Shown: positions 7,825-15,479 of the stretch, in pieces | Layout of the letters: every line of letters starts with the position of its first letter | Position numbering within the stretch: the stretch's first letter is position 1 | NCBI GenBank assembly: GCA_036940085.1 | Contig: JALLBK010001153.1 | Location: 1-15,479, forward strand | Length of the DNA: 15,479 bases | From: Discostella pseudostelligera | Taxonomy: Eukaryota; Bacillariophyta; Thalassiosirophyceae; Thalassiosirales; Thalassiosiraceae | Direction of reading: 5' to 3' | Made by a program: the position numbers and the translations under genes | The notes under the pieces: generated by a model | Told to the model about the DNA's origin: nothing | The model's input: only the letters and a program-made list of their open reading frames with translations | Database searches by the model: none

Positions 7825-9912
7825 CTACGTTTTGGTGTCAAACGAGTAGAGATAAGAAGAAGGTAGTATGGAATCAAGTGCAATAAATCGAGTTGGAGTT
7901 CCATACCTAAATTCAATAGCTCCCGCTAGCTTGAAGCCTGAAACACTCGCAGCTACCGACGAAACGTCGCCATTGACAAAATTTTCCCTGATGGCATTCA
8001 TGACATTGTTAGCAGCCTCGGAGTCAACGCCTTCGTAATCATATCGACAGTAGTAGTGACGTCCATATTTGGCCCAATGACGATTGACAATATCTTTCAC
8101 ACCCACTAATACCTCTCCATCGTGAACACTTTCGTTGGCCTTGCTCAAAATCGACATCCATGCCAACACCGCCCATAGACCATCCTTCTCGCCTGGTGAG
8201 TAATGATGTAGATGATTGAGTTGTGAATATATACAAGAGAAATAAGCAGCAATAGGGTAGAAACTCACGAATATGGTCTGATCCAGTTCCAAAACTTTCT
8301 TCGCCGCAAAGGAAAGGTGTGTAGTCTTTCCCATTAAAGCTTTCTTTGCTCGACATTAAATTCCCAAAGAACTTCCAACCAGTAGGAGTGACGAAACAAG
8401 GTATGTTGCGTGCTTCAGCCACAACATCCAATGCCGCCGAGGATGGCATTGACCGAGCTACTCCATTAAGTCCACCACGCGATGCAAATTGTGGGATGGA
8501 TTCCCAATTGTCACAGATTAGAGCCATGCTGTCGGATGGAGTGACAAAGAAGCCAGCGCCCGCAATGAGATTGCGGTCACCATCTCCATCGTTGGCCGCT
8601 CCGAGTGCTGGGACAGTGGATGAGTCTAGAGATGGGTATGCACTACCATCAGGTAACAATCCCATCTTTTTCACTAATTCAGACGCATACGTAAGGTTAG
8701 GATCAGGGTGACATCCGCCAAAGTCGGGAAGAGGATTGCAACGCATGAGTGAGGACAGTGGCAAACCGAGCTCCTCTACCAGCACTCTCTGAGCAAACGG
8801 ACCTCCCGCACCATGCATACCGTCAAAAACCATGGAAAATCCCTTTTGCGATCCAAACTTTCTTAACCGGTCGAAGTCAAAACAAGATTTCAGTGCGGTC
8901 AGGTAATTTTGGTACGGATCAATTATGGTCACCTTCGATGTCGACGTGAGTTGATACTCAGTACCAACAGGTGCGGCAAGATCGATATCCGGCGAGTTGG
9001 TGATAGTTTTGTAGGATGATATCTTCAATGTATTTTCATAAAGTGCCTCGGTAAATTCCTCTCCTGCCGGCTGGCCCAACCCTTCATTGTATTTTATTCC
9101 AAAATCTTCACCAGGACCACCAGGATTATGACTTGCTGTCAGCACCACTCCTCCTTGGGCTATTCCATCTCCATCATTTCCTCCGCCATCTGCAGTGCGG
9201 CGGCGAATGACAGCAGAGACAGCAGGAGTGGACATGATACTGGAGAGATGTGAACGAAGAAAGTAGCGTCAGATGTTGCAACATATTGGTGGGGAATGTC
9301 CTTGGGTTTGAGATACTTACCCATTTTGAGGAATCCAAATATTGCTGACCCCATGAGCGGCGAGAATACGGGCTATGGTTTGTATGGCTTCATTGTTGTA
9401 AAATCGACCATCGCCAGCTACCACGATTCTGACGAAATAGAACGCATTCAACGAGTTTGAATACGACAATCCAAAAAGGAATGAATTGATGAGTTAGTTG
9501 TATAAAATGATTCCAAAAGATTATGATGCACTTACGTGTCCAGCATCTTCCCTCCATTTGCATCCACGGCAGTATCAATCAAGCTCTGAATGAAATTCTC
9601 CACATAGTGCGGTCCCATCCAAACTTCGACCTTTTTGCGTAGACCAGATGTTCCAGGCCGCATCCCCTCGATAGGGGTAGTCGGAACGGTAACAATTTCA
9701 CTGACCGTGTCAGTACTCATGGTTATGCTGCTGGAACTGCGCGCGGGTGATCCGGCACTACCTCCTCGCAATGGAAGGAGCGATTGTACATCATGATTAA
9801 CAAATATTGATGACGATCTGTACGAAGTGAACGATGGTCGGGCAAAGGCATCCATCGGAGGGATGGATGCAAAAATTACAGCAGATATGGCGGTGGCGGT
9901 GAGCATCATCAT
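7584..9912 (-). CDS. PGM: Phosphoglucomutase, plastid-targeted form, five exons, 660 aa
   Basis: The enzyme interconverts glucose-1-phosphate and glucose-6-phosphate. Exons on the minus strand are 9912-9536, 9428-9321, 9239-8269, 8192-7907 and 7824-7584; introns are 107, 81, 76 and 82 nt, all GT-AG. Splicing rebuilds family blocks across every junction, for example [37 protein letters not shown] and [11 protein letters not shown]. Catalytic elements are complete: TASHNPGG at 196-203 with phospho-Ser 198, metal loop DGDGDRN at 379-385, sugar-binding [13 protein letters not shown] at 474-486, and the phosphate loop [13 protein letters not shown] near the C-terminus. It is about 100 residues longer than human PGM1, mostly at the N-terminus, where a signal peptide ends at MDA-FARP, a clear ASAFAP-type site for plastid import. 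Three consecutive ATGs (9912, 9909, 9906) could all serve as start. The last exon overlaps the TraB reading frame on the opposite strand. Confidence 0.95.
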
Positions 9913-10015
9913 CCGGTCGCTACTACGATTGAGGAGAGCAAGGACAAGGCGATGTGGGTGATGGAGGGTGGAGAGAAGGAGGCAGTCTCGGTGGCGTGGC
10001 TAATATCCTACACCT

Positions 10016-10029
10016 CTCTAGATCTAGAG
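10016..10029. repeat. Perfect 14-bp palindrome CTCTAGATCTAGAG
   Basis: The sequence equals its own reverse complement. It lies 104 bp upstream of the phosphoglucomutase start codon. Related CTCTAGAG palindromes occur at 5825-5832 and 15224-15231 in other intergenic stretches and at 10399-10406 inside a coding region, so it may be a common word of this genome rather than a specific site. Confidence 0.7.
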
Positions 10030-10141
10030 TACCATGGTCTCTCTCTCTACGATAGAGTGGGTTTAGATACTACTTGGAGATGATGTTGGAATGTTGTGTT
10101 GGATTTCACGTGGAGAATCTTTTGTCTTTGGCAGATGCGTC

Positions 10142-10149
10142 GCGCCAAA
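10142..10149 (-). promoter_or_regulatory. E2F/DP-like site (TTTGGCGC on the minus strand)
   Basis: The plus strand reads GCGCCAAA, the reverse complement of the E2F/DP consensus TTTSGCGC. It sits almost exactly midway between the two divergent start codons (about 230 bp from each). An eight-base match can arise by chance, but two more E2F-like sites lie nearby. Confidence 0.45.
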
Positions 10150-10255
10150 GACAGTATTGAATCCTTCGTTGAATGCTGCTGGGTCTATTTTAGCTTGTTG
10201 AAGGTTCTTTACCATACTGATCTCAATTATTGATCACTGTTTCCTTCAGTACATG

Positions 10256-10295
10256 CAGTTTTGGCGGGAGAGAGTTTCAGTTTTGGCGGGAGAGA
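10256..10295 (+). promoter_or_regulatory. Tandem pair of E2F-like sites in an 18-bp direct repeat
   Basis: CAGTTTTGGCGGGAGAGA occurs perfectly at 10256-10273 and again at 10278-10295, a 22-bp period, about two helical turns. Each copy contains TTTGGCGGGA (10260-10269 and 10282-10291), which fits the classic E2F element. The pair ends 83 bp before the ankyrin gene's ATG. Confidence 0.6.
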
Positions 10296-10378
10296 CAGAT
10301 CGCCGAAATGAGAACGAGAATGGGAACTTCCTGCCGACTGCCGACAACACAACATGCTGTAATGCAGTGTAATGCTGT

Positions 10379-12193
10379 ATGCTTTTTGGTATTGGTATCT
10401 CTAGAGATGATGCTTCTCCATCGCCATCGGCCATCGCGGCATTTGTATCAAAATCTAACCCCTCTACTGAAGTCATGCCCGAAGTAGACTTTGACGTCAA
10501 CGTAACTCCTCTCTACGATGCAATTGGAAACTGCGATTGGGATGCAGCCTCTGACGCTTGCCGTCGAAATCCCATCGAGGCAAAAACCTGGGTGGTCCGA
10601 CGAGAAGCTCGGCCCGGTGACAGTGACTGGGATGGGCAGGGGAATGATATGAGTGCAGTCAAAATACTATGGCGAATTCTTCCACTTCATTCAGCATGCG
10701 CCCGAAATCCCCCTTCGAGTTTTGTTTCTCAATTGATCGTGGCCTATCCCGATGCGGCGGCTCAAAAGGACCATTCGGGCATGTATCCATTGCATTATGC
10801 ATGTGGAAACCGTGCTTCGAGAGATGTAATCAAGCAAATCACTGAGAACTTTCCGCGTGCGGTTCGAGAAGCTGATCCGCAAGGTATGTTGCCATTGCAT
10901 TACATCGCGCAGTGGGGACCAAGCGAGGATGGTATTGTCGAGGTGCTGCTAAATGTGCACGCTGAGGGTATAGCGGCGTTAAACGGTGACGGGATGAGTC
11001 CATTGGATTTGTGTAGAGAGTCGGACTATGAGGATTGGGAGAAGGTTTTATCTGAAATGGAGGCTAGATCGTTGACGAAACTGCATAACGGTGGATCAGG
11101 CTTACATGGAAAGCAATTGATTGCGCGGCGGAATGATGATTCATTGCTGTGCTCCACCATCGAAGTGAGAAAGAAAATAACTCCAAGCTCCTTGTGCATA
11201 CGCGATGAATCCTTTTCTCCATCAAAAATATCAACCTTGCGTGGTCCAGAACGGGTCGAAGTTGGCTCACTATGTGATGCCCGTGACGAGATCTCAACTC
11301 GACAAAGTAATCATACTGACCGCGGTGCAACTCCTCGATCATTCCAGTCAATGATAGCGGCGCATTCTCGCGACAGTGCTTCTACGAGTCATTCTATTGC
11401 CCCTCATTCAATTGCATGTTCTATTGCCAGTCCTCGGTATCATGATATGAAAACACCTCGATCATCAGGTCGTGGGCCCGGCTTTAGCTTTGGATCAATT
11501 ACTCCCAATGCTTCCCATAGTAGCGTTTTGGGTTTCAATTTTGAGAGGGAATCGTACACACGCGGTCGAAGTAACGATGGGTGTGGAGGAGGAATTGGCA
11601 GCAATGCTCTTCGATCCAGTACTCCTTCGTCGACATCTTTAATGAGTCAATTATCATTACGAGGTGATCATGGAACCCGCCTTCGTCCTTCACTGTCACT
11701 GCCACATGAGAAAGACTCGTTAGAAACGAAACATAGGCAGGGTAGTATATCACAGGTAAAGATGGATGTTTCTTATCATTCTTGGGGGGGGCAACAAGCC
11801 TTTGAGGCAATGCAGGCTGAGAATGCTCAACTGCACGCCAAACTCATGAACTACCTCACAATTGAAAACGAAAATAGACAGTTACACGCAAAGCTTGCCA
11901 ATTATCATGCAGCATGTCACGAGAACCAAGAGTTACGTGCCAAACTAGCCAAGTTGAATGACATTCAATACGAATTAAGTCAAATAGTTTGCTTATTGCA
12001 GCGCCAGGAAAGCATCCGTGTCAGTGTGTCGGCCAATCGAAAGAAGTTTTTGTTGGAGATGCTAGCCGCGGAAGAGAATCTGGATCAAGAGGAACGGTCT
12101 GGTTTGTTGTACAATGGGGAGACGTTGTCCCTGGCAATGGAAAGGCAGATTGCGAGTATTTGTCAGTTGAGGAACGAGATGGGACATCGATGA
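10379..12193 (+). CDS. Ankyrin-repeat protein with Ser-rich middle and C-terminal coiled coil, single exon, 604 aa
   Basis: Three degenerate ankyrin-type repeats cover about residues 99-210, visible as the spaced cores LPLHSACARN, YPLHYACGN and LPLHYIAQWG followed by SPLDL. Repeats of this style, with an A-Y-P-D-A-A-type helix, are abundant in diatom genomes. Residues about 230-460 are Ser/Arg/Thr-rich and probably disordered, with many S-P and T-P pairs that could be phosphorylated. From about 475 to the end the chain is predicted coiled coil; it starts with three 17-residue repeats at 481-531 (E-N-x-[QE]-L-[HR]-A-K-L). No enzyme domain or membrane segment is seen, so it is most likely a scaffold; the partner is unknown. 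The ATG at 10379 follows an in-frame TAA at 10370-10372, so it is the first possible start. An uninterrupted G8 run at 11784-11791 keeps the frame. The upstream E2F-like sites hint at cell-cycle control. Confidence 0.85.
   Translation: MLFGIGISRDDASPSPSAIAAFVSKSNPSTEVMPEVDFDVNVTPLYDAIGNCDWDAASDACRRNPIEAKTWVVRREARPGDSDWDGQGNDMSAVKILWRILPLHSACARNPPSSFVSQLIVAYPDAAAQKDHSGMYPLHYACGNRASRDVIKQITENFPRAVREADPQGMLPLHYIAQWGPSEDGIVEVLLNVHAEGIAALNGDGMSPLDLCRESDYEDWEKVLSEMEARSLTKLHNGGSGLHGKQLIARRNDDSLLCSTIEVRKKITPSSLCIRDESFSPSKISTLRGPERVEVGSLCDARDEISTRQSNHTDRGATPRSFQSMIAAHSRDSASTSHSIAPHSIACSIASPRYHDMKTPRSSGRGPGFSFGSITPNASHSSVLGFNFERESYTRGRSNDGCGGGIGSNALRSSTPSSTSLMSQLSLRGDHGTRLRPSLSLPHEKDSLETKHRQGSISQVKMDVSYHSWGGQQAFEAMQAENAQLHAKLMNYLTIENENRQLHAKLANYHAACHENQELRAKLAKLNDIQYELSQIVCLLQRQESIRVSVSANRKKFLLEMLAAEENLDQEERSGLLYNGETLSLAMERQIASICQLRNEMGHR
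11819..11971 (+). repeat. Three tandem 17-residue coding repeats (51 bp each)
   Basis: Units are residues 481-497, 498-514 and 515-531 of the ankyrin protein. Each starts E-N, then x-[QE]-L-[HR]-A-K-L and usually N-Y. The protein pattern is better preserved than the DNA (for example CTGCACGCCAAACTC against TTACACGCAAAGCTT), which argues for an old duplication held by selection on the helix. Confidence 0.8.
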
Positions 12194-12562
12194 CGCGAAG
12201 GCTCGCAGTGGGTGGCGATGGCACGCGTGGCACGGGTGGGCATGGGTAGACAAGCACGGTATAAGTAACTCGTTAATGCATGCATCAAATCTACATAAAA
12301 GCTTATTCGCAACAAAAATCATCAGATTGAAGCACCTGAGTTATTACTGTGCAATTACGGTTATGTATCACATCATTATCTGTCAGCTAGACAAGGGAAG
12401 TAGACGGGTCGGCAGCCTATTATCTATCGAGAAGAGATGTTCTGGGAGGGACTGTTGGACCGCAGGATGACAACTTCCACCCGATCCACCTAATTGTCGA
12501 TGTCCGTCGGGAACAGTGATATTATTACTGAATCAAACAAAAATCATATTCATACGTCCACC
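12194..12562. other. Intergenic region between convergent genes; nothing recognised
   Basis: This 369-bp stretch separates the stop codons of the ankyrin gene and the lysyl-tRNA synthetase gene and should hold both 3' untranslated regions. Short open frames on both strands have no recognisable content. I see no RNA gene or strong hairpin. Confidence 0.55.
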
Positions 12563-14938
12563 TCAGTGAGTGCGACCAGCGGCTCCTGTTTCATCCCCCA
12601 CGGTACGCTTGTTTGCTGTTTTGTGTGCATTCACTAATGCAAGTTGCTCATCAGTTGGCTTCATTGCTGGGAAGAGAAGCACCTCTTTGATGTTATTTTT
12701 ATTCGTCAAAAACATGGTGAGTCGATCAATTCCAAGACCCCAACCACCCGTGGGAGGTAGTCCATGCTCTAATGCAGTAATGAAGGAGTCGTCCATGATC
12801 ATCGCCTCGTCATCTCCTTCCTTGCCTTGCATCGCTTGCTCAAGGAAACGTTGGTACTGAACAACTGGGTTGTTCAACTCGGTGTAAGCATTCGCGAGCT
12901 GTGGTGGTGAGTGAAAGTATTGGTGCGATATTAAGTTAGATGCAAAACATGCCGCAAATACAAAATTGCTCAGTGAAGTCGCAGACATGGATCAGAAAAA
13001 TTGCGTAAATTAAGAAGAGCATCGCCACAGGACACATAAACATTGAGTAATGCGTTCTCGGACTGGTGCCAGCATCTATAATCTCGTCATATCCAGAATA
13101 CAACCGCAGTTGAACAACGAAGCAGACAGGCAAACATGGTGAAACACTCCAAATACGAAAATTACTCAATGAAGTCGCAGACATGGATCAGAAAAATTGC
13201 GTAAATTAAGAAGAGCATCGCCACAGGACACATTAACATTGAGTAATGCGTTCTCGGACTGGTGCCAGCATCTATAATCTCGTCATATCCAGAATACAAA
13301 CGCAGTTGAACAACGAAGCAGATCTGGCAAACATGGTCAGACACTCACCTCTCTCTTGCAAACAAAAAGTTCGAATCTTTCCGTCAAGCCCTCTTTGTCC
13401 CTGTGATTCTTGGCCAAAGGACTCATAATCTGCGGGTGCTCAGTAATGAAAGTGGGATGAATAATGTTATCCTCCAAAAACTCTCCCACCAGAGTATCCA
13501 ACAGCCGTGCCGTTGTGAGTGGCGGCGGACACTCTAGATTGAACTTCTCCAGAATGACCTCAAGCTTCGCTTCAATCTTAGGATCATCAAACGCTGGCAA
13601 CTTCTGGCCTATCTTCTCTTCGATACCCTCAATCATGGAAATGCGCTTGAAGGGTGGCGTAAAGTCAATCTCCACCTCCTCGGCGTTTGGTTTGGGTTGG
13701 TATTTGATCTTATAACTGCCCGTGATTTCCTTGACCATGCCACTGAGCATTTCCTCCGTCATGTCCATCAGGTCATTGTAGTCCGCATATGCCTCATACG
13801 ATTCGCATGTGGTGAACTCAGGGTTGTGTGTCAGGTCAATGCCCTCATTGCGGAACTGTCGGCCAATTTCGTAGACGCGGTCCAGACCTCCGATGACGAG
13901 CATCTTAAGGTACAGTTCGGGAGCAATGCGCATGAACATTTCGAGGGATAAGTCATTGTGGAATGTAACGAATGGACGAGCAACGGCTCCACCAGGGATC
14001 ATGTTCATCATGGGAGTCTCCACCTCGAGAAAGTGCCGATCGTTAAAGTATTTGCGCACGTAGTTGATAATTTTGGATCGACGCTCAAACACCTGCCGGA
14101 TATCCGAGTTGACAATGAGATCAAGGTATCGCTGACGGTAGCGCGTTTCCATGTTGGTAATGCCTCCGTGTCCCCCAGCAGTGGCCTTGGGGAGCATGTG
14201 CAAGCACGGACTGAGGAGCAGCATCTCGAATGGAAAAAGAGATAGCTCTCCCGTCTTGGACTTGCCAACGTATCCCCGTGCGCCAATAATATCTCCTCGC
14301 TTAACCGTGTGGATAAGCTCGTCGAAGGCTTCCGGGCCGGCAGCGTAGTCCTTGAGCGATGCCATGAGCTGAATTTTGGCGCCATCCCCTCGAAGGTCGT
14401 AAAACAAAAGCTTGCCCTGGCCGCGGATGGAGTGGATGCGACCAGCCACGCTGACGATTTTATCCTCGATCTTTGTACCCTGCTCCGTCACGGGCTCGAA
14501 CTCCTCCACAAAGTCGGGAATGCGGTGGCTAACTTTGAATTTGTGCGGATAGGGATTGCCACCAGCGGCCTCAATTTGCTTCACTTGCAGCTCGCGGTTG
14601 GCCTTATATTGAGATGGATCGAGATCCTCGTCGTCCGCTGCGGAGGCCGTCTTTTTCTTCCCCGAGTCATCCGCTGCCTGTCGATGTCAGCCAAGATAGA
14701 GTTTAATTTGATGCATCATGCAGAGTTGAGGCAACAATGTCATGTCATGAAGGGAATAACGATTACATACACTTACCATCGCAGCCACCTTCTCGGCTTT
14801 CTTTTTGTCCGCCAACTCCTTCTTCAGCAGCTTCTTGAGCGCACTCTTGGACATAGGCTGGCCGCTCTCGTCCAATCGAACTTCTTCCACTCCTGCGGTG
14901 GCGCTTTCGACGCCGATATCGCCTTGCTCGTCGGCCAT
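12563..14938 (-). CDS. KARS: Lysyl-tRNA synthetase, class II, cytosolic type, three exons, 608 aa
   Basis: The enzyme charges tRNA-Lys with lysine. Exons on the minus strand are 14938-14777, 14677-13349 and 12898-12563; introns are 99 and 450 nt, both phase 0 with GTAAGT and GTGAGT donors. Exon 1 encodes a Lys-rich helix ([20 protein letters not shown], 30-49), the tRNA-binding extension of eukaryotic cytosolic enzymes. The OB-fold anticodon-binding region includes [20 protein letters not shown] (about 131-150). The catalytic core has motif 1 with [10 protein letters not shown] (270-279), motif 2 [15 protein letters not shown] (329-343) and motif 3 GWGLGIDRL (549-557). Splicing of exon 2 to exon 3 gives [19 protein letters not shown], matching the family. 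Length is close to the human enzyme. No signal or transit peptide is visible, so a cytosolic role is inferred. The ATG at 14938 lies in an ACCATGG context. Confidence 0.96.
12955..13347. repeat. Tandem duplication of a ~196-bp unit inside the lysyl-tRNA synthetase intron
   Basis: Unit 1 is about 12955-13149 and unit 2 about 13150-13347, in direct orientation. The core pairs 12975-13126 with 13171-13322 at a constant 196-bp offset and differs at only two of 152 positions. Ends are less alike and carry one-base indels. Unit 2 abuts the 5' splice site (intron starts at 13348 on the minus strand); homology to unit 1 begins just after the donor GT, and the equivalent donor dinucleotide is not preserved in unit 1. 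The intron without one copy would be about 254 nt, still long for this window. Confidence 0.93.
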
Positions 14939-15166
14939 GGTTGATAGTAGTGCTATCCGGATTCAGCAGCAGCTTATGCTCATGCTCATGGCATGCACCG
15001 CCGGCTGATGCACATGCCGCCGCCGCACCCGTCATTGCCTTGTTGTTTGTTATGGTTTGTGGTGGTGAGAGGTGGTGAGTGACAGTTGGAGCTACGGCCA
15101 GACGGTGGTAAAATGTGCGGCTCACAGACGTCCAACTCTCAGAGCGCCCCTCAACATTCCAGCACA

Positions 15167-15187
15167 CTCTCAACTCTCAACTCTCAA
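15167..15187. repeat. Three perfect tandem CTCTCAA units
   Basis: The 7-bp unit is repeated three times without change and runs into an A-rich tract. On the minus strand it reads as a T-run followed by TTGAGAG units. It lies 229-249 bp upstream of the lysyl-tRNA synthetase start codon. Simple slippage could explain it. Confidence 0.75.
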
Positions 15188-15380
15188 CAAAAAAAAATGA
15201 TGACTCCCCAGCAGTCCTCACCTCTCTAGAGGAGTTACCTTTCCATTCATTCTCTTTGGTAGTACTGCCTAAGAATATAAGAATCCTGGTGACAATTTAA
15301 TAATGTTGATGAACAGGCAGGGACACACATGATCCATGATCACCTCCTCTGGAAAGTAGGTAACCCTAGATAGCACTCAC

Positions 15381-15479
15381 CTACTGTTTGGTACATCAAA
15401 CCTCATACAACTGGGATAAAGGAAACTCTTCACTTCCTCTTGATCTGTAGAATGCATTGAAACAGATGACATCATCATC
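15381..15479 (-). CDS. Possible partial exon of an upstream minus-strand gene, cut by the window edge
   Basis: From three successive ATGs at 15478, 15475 and 15472 a frame runs 32 codons plus two bases (including DQEEVKSFLYPSCMRFDVPN) to a good donor, AG then GTGAGTGC, at 15381/15380. A matching acceptor (CACCAG) ending at 15286 would give a 95-nt intron, within the size range of the window's other introns. The following frame reads to TGA at 15179-15177, but its last codons fall in a T-run and simple repeat. I recognise no family. It may equally be untranslated or unrelated sequence. Confidence 0.22.

Larger units (their letters stand above)
9913..10378. promoter_or_regulatory. Divergent promoter region between phosphoglucomutase and the ankyrin gene
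   Basis: The 466 bp between two divergent start codons contain three E2F-like sites (10142-10149 and a tandem pair within 10256-10295), a 14-bp perfect palindrome (10016-10029) and a CT run just after it. No coding frame is convincing. Which of the two genes uses which element cannot be told from sequence; the tandem pair is nearer the ankyrin gene. Confidence 0.6.
14939..15479. promoter_or_regulatory. 5' flank of the lysyl-tRNA synthetase gene; possible edge of another gene
   Basis: This region should hold the promoter and 5' untranslated region of the minus-strand synthetase gene. It contains three perfect tandem CTCTCAA units (15167-15187) followed by a run of nine A (15189-15197), and a CTCTAGAG palindrome (15224-15231). 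CTCTCAACAAA at 15181-15191 also occurs at 6139-6149. A minus-strand open frame at the right edge is listed separately. Confidence 0.45.

Noticed and set aside
12975..13126. Intronic snoRNA in each duplicated unit
   Set aside because: I found a C-box-like word and D-box-like CTGA words but no convincing pair with a terminal stem, and the near identity is explained by recent duplication.
12936..13344. Small minus-strand frames inside the lysyl-tRNA synthetase intron as a repeated gene
   Set aside because: Each is short, sits within a spliced-out intron and has no recognised family; noted only as a property of the duplicated unit.
14763..15173. 136-codon minus-strand frame overlapping the lysyl-tRNA synthetase start
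   Set aside because: It is an alternative frame across exon 1 and the 5' flank; the true frame has the conserved Lys-rich helix.

Overview
The window looks like nuclear DNA from a diatom, most likely a centric species. It holds seven intact eukaryotic protein genes with short GT-AG introns (73-107 nt, with one exception of 450 nt). Two of the proteins begin with a signal peptide followed by an ASAFAP-like Ala-Phe cleavage site, the hallmark of import into a secondary red plastid. No bacterial operon, CRISPR array, insertion sequence, tRNA or rRNA gene was recognised. Function calls rest on motifs read by eye and recalled family sequences; no database search was possible.

Layout, left to right. 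(1) Gamma-tubulin (+, 24-1694), two exons, with long insertions in two surface loops. (2) A double-hotdog MaoC-like acyl-CoA hydratase/dehydratase relative (-, 3785-2226), four exons. (3) A divergent promoter region (3786-4289), then a single-exon Pro/Gln-rich protein with a NUFIP1-like segment and a CCCH zinc finger (+, 4290-5660). (4) A 595-bp promoter region with CACGTG boxes and a repeated word pair, then a TraB/PrgY/GumN-type protein with apparent tripartite thylakoid-lumen targeting (+, 6256-7824). (5) A plastid-type phosphoglucomutase (-, 9912-7584), five exons, whose last exon lies wholly antisense to the end of the TraB reading frame. (6) A divergent promoter carrying E2F-like sites, then an ankyrin-repeat/coiled-coil protein (+, 10379-12193). 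(7) A cytosolic class II lysyl-tRNA synthetase (-, 14938-12563), three exons, with a 196-bp tandem duplication in its large second intron. The right edge may include an exon of a further minus-strand gene.

The genes do not form one pathway. They are neighbouring housekeeping and accessory genes: cytoskeleton, acyl-CoA metabolism, RNA/RNP assembly, plastid carbohydrate metabolism and translation. The points most worth a second look are the paired gamma-tubulin loop insertions, the antisense TraB/phosphoglucomutase overlap, the thylakoid-type targeting of the TraB protein, the E2F-like promoter and the duplicated intron of the lysyl-tRNA synthetase gene. I did not see a clear novel multi-gene system.
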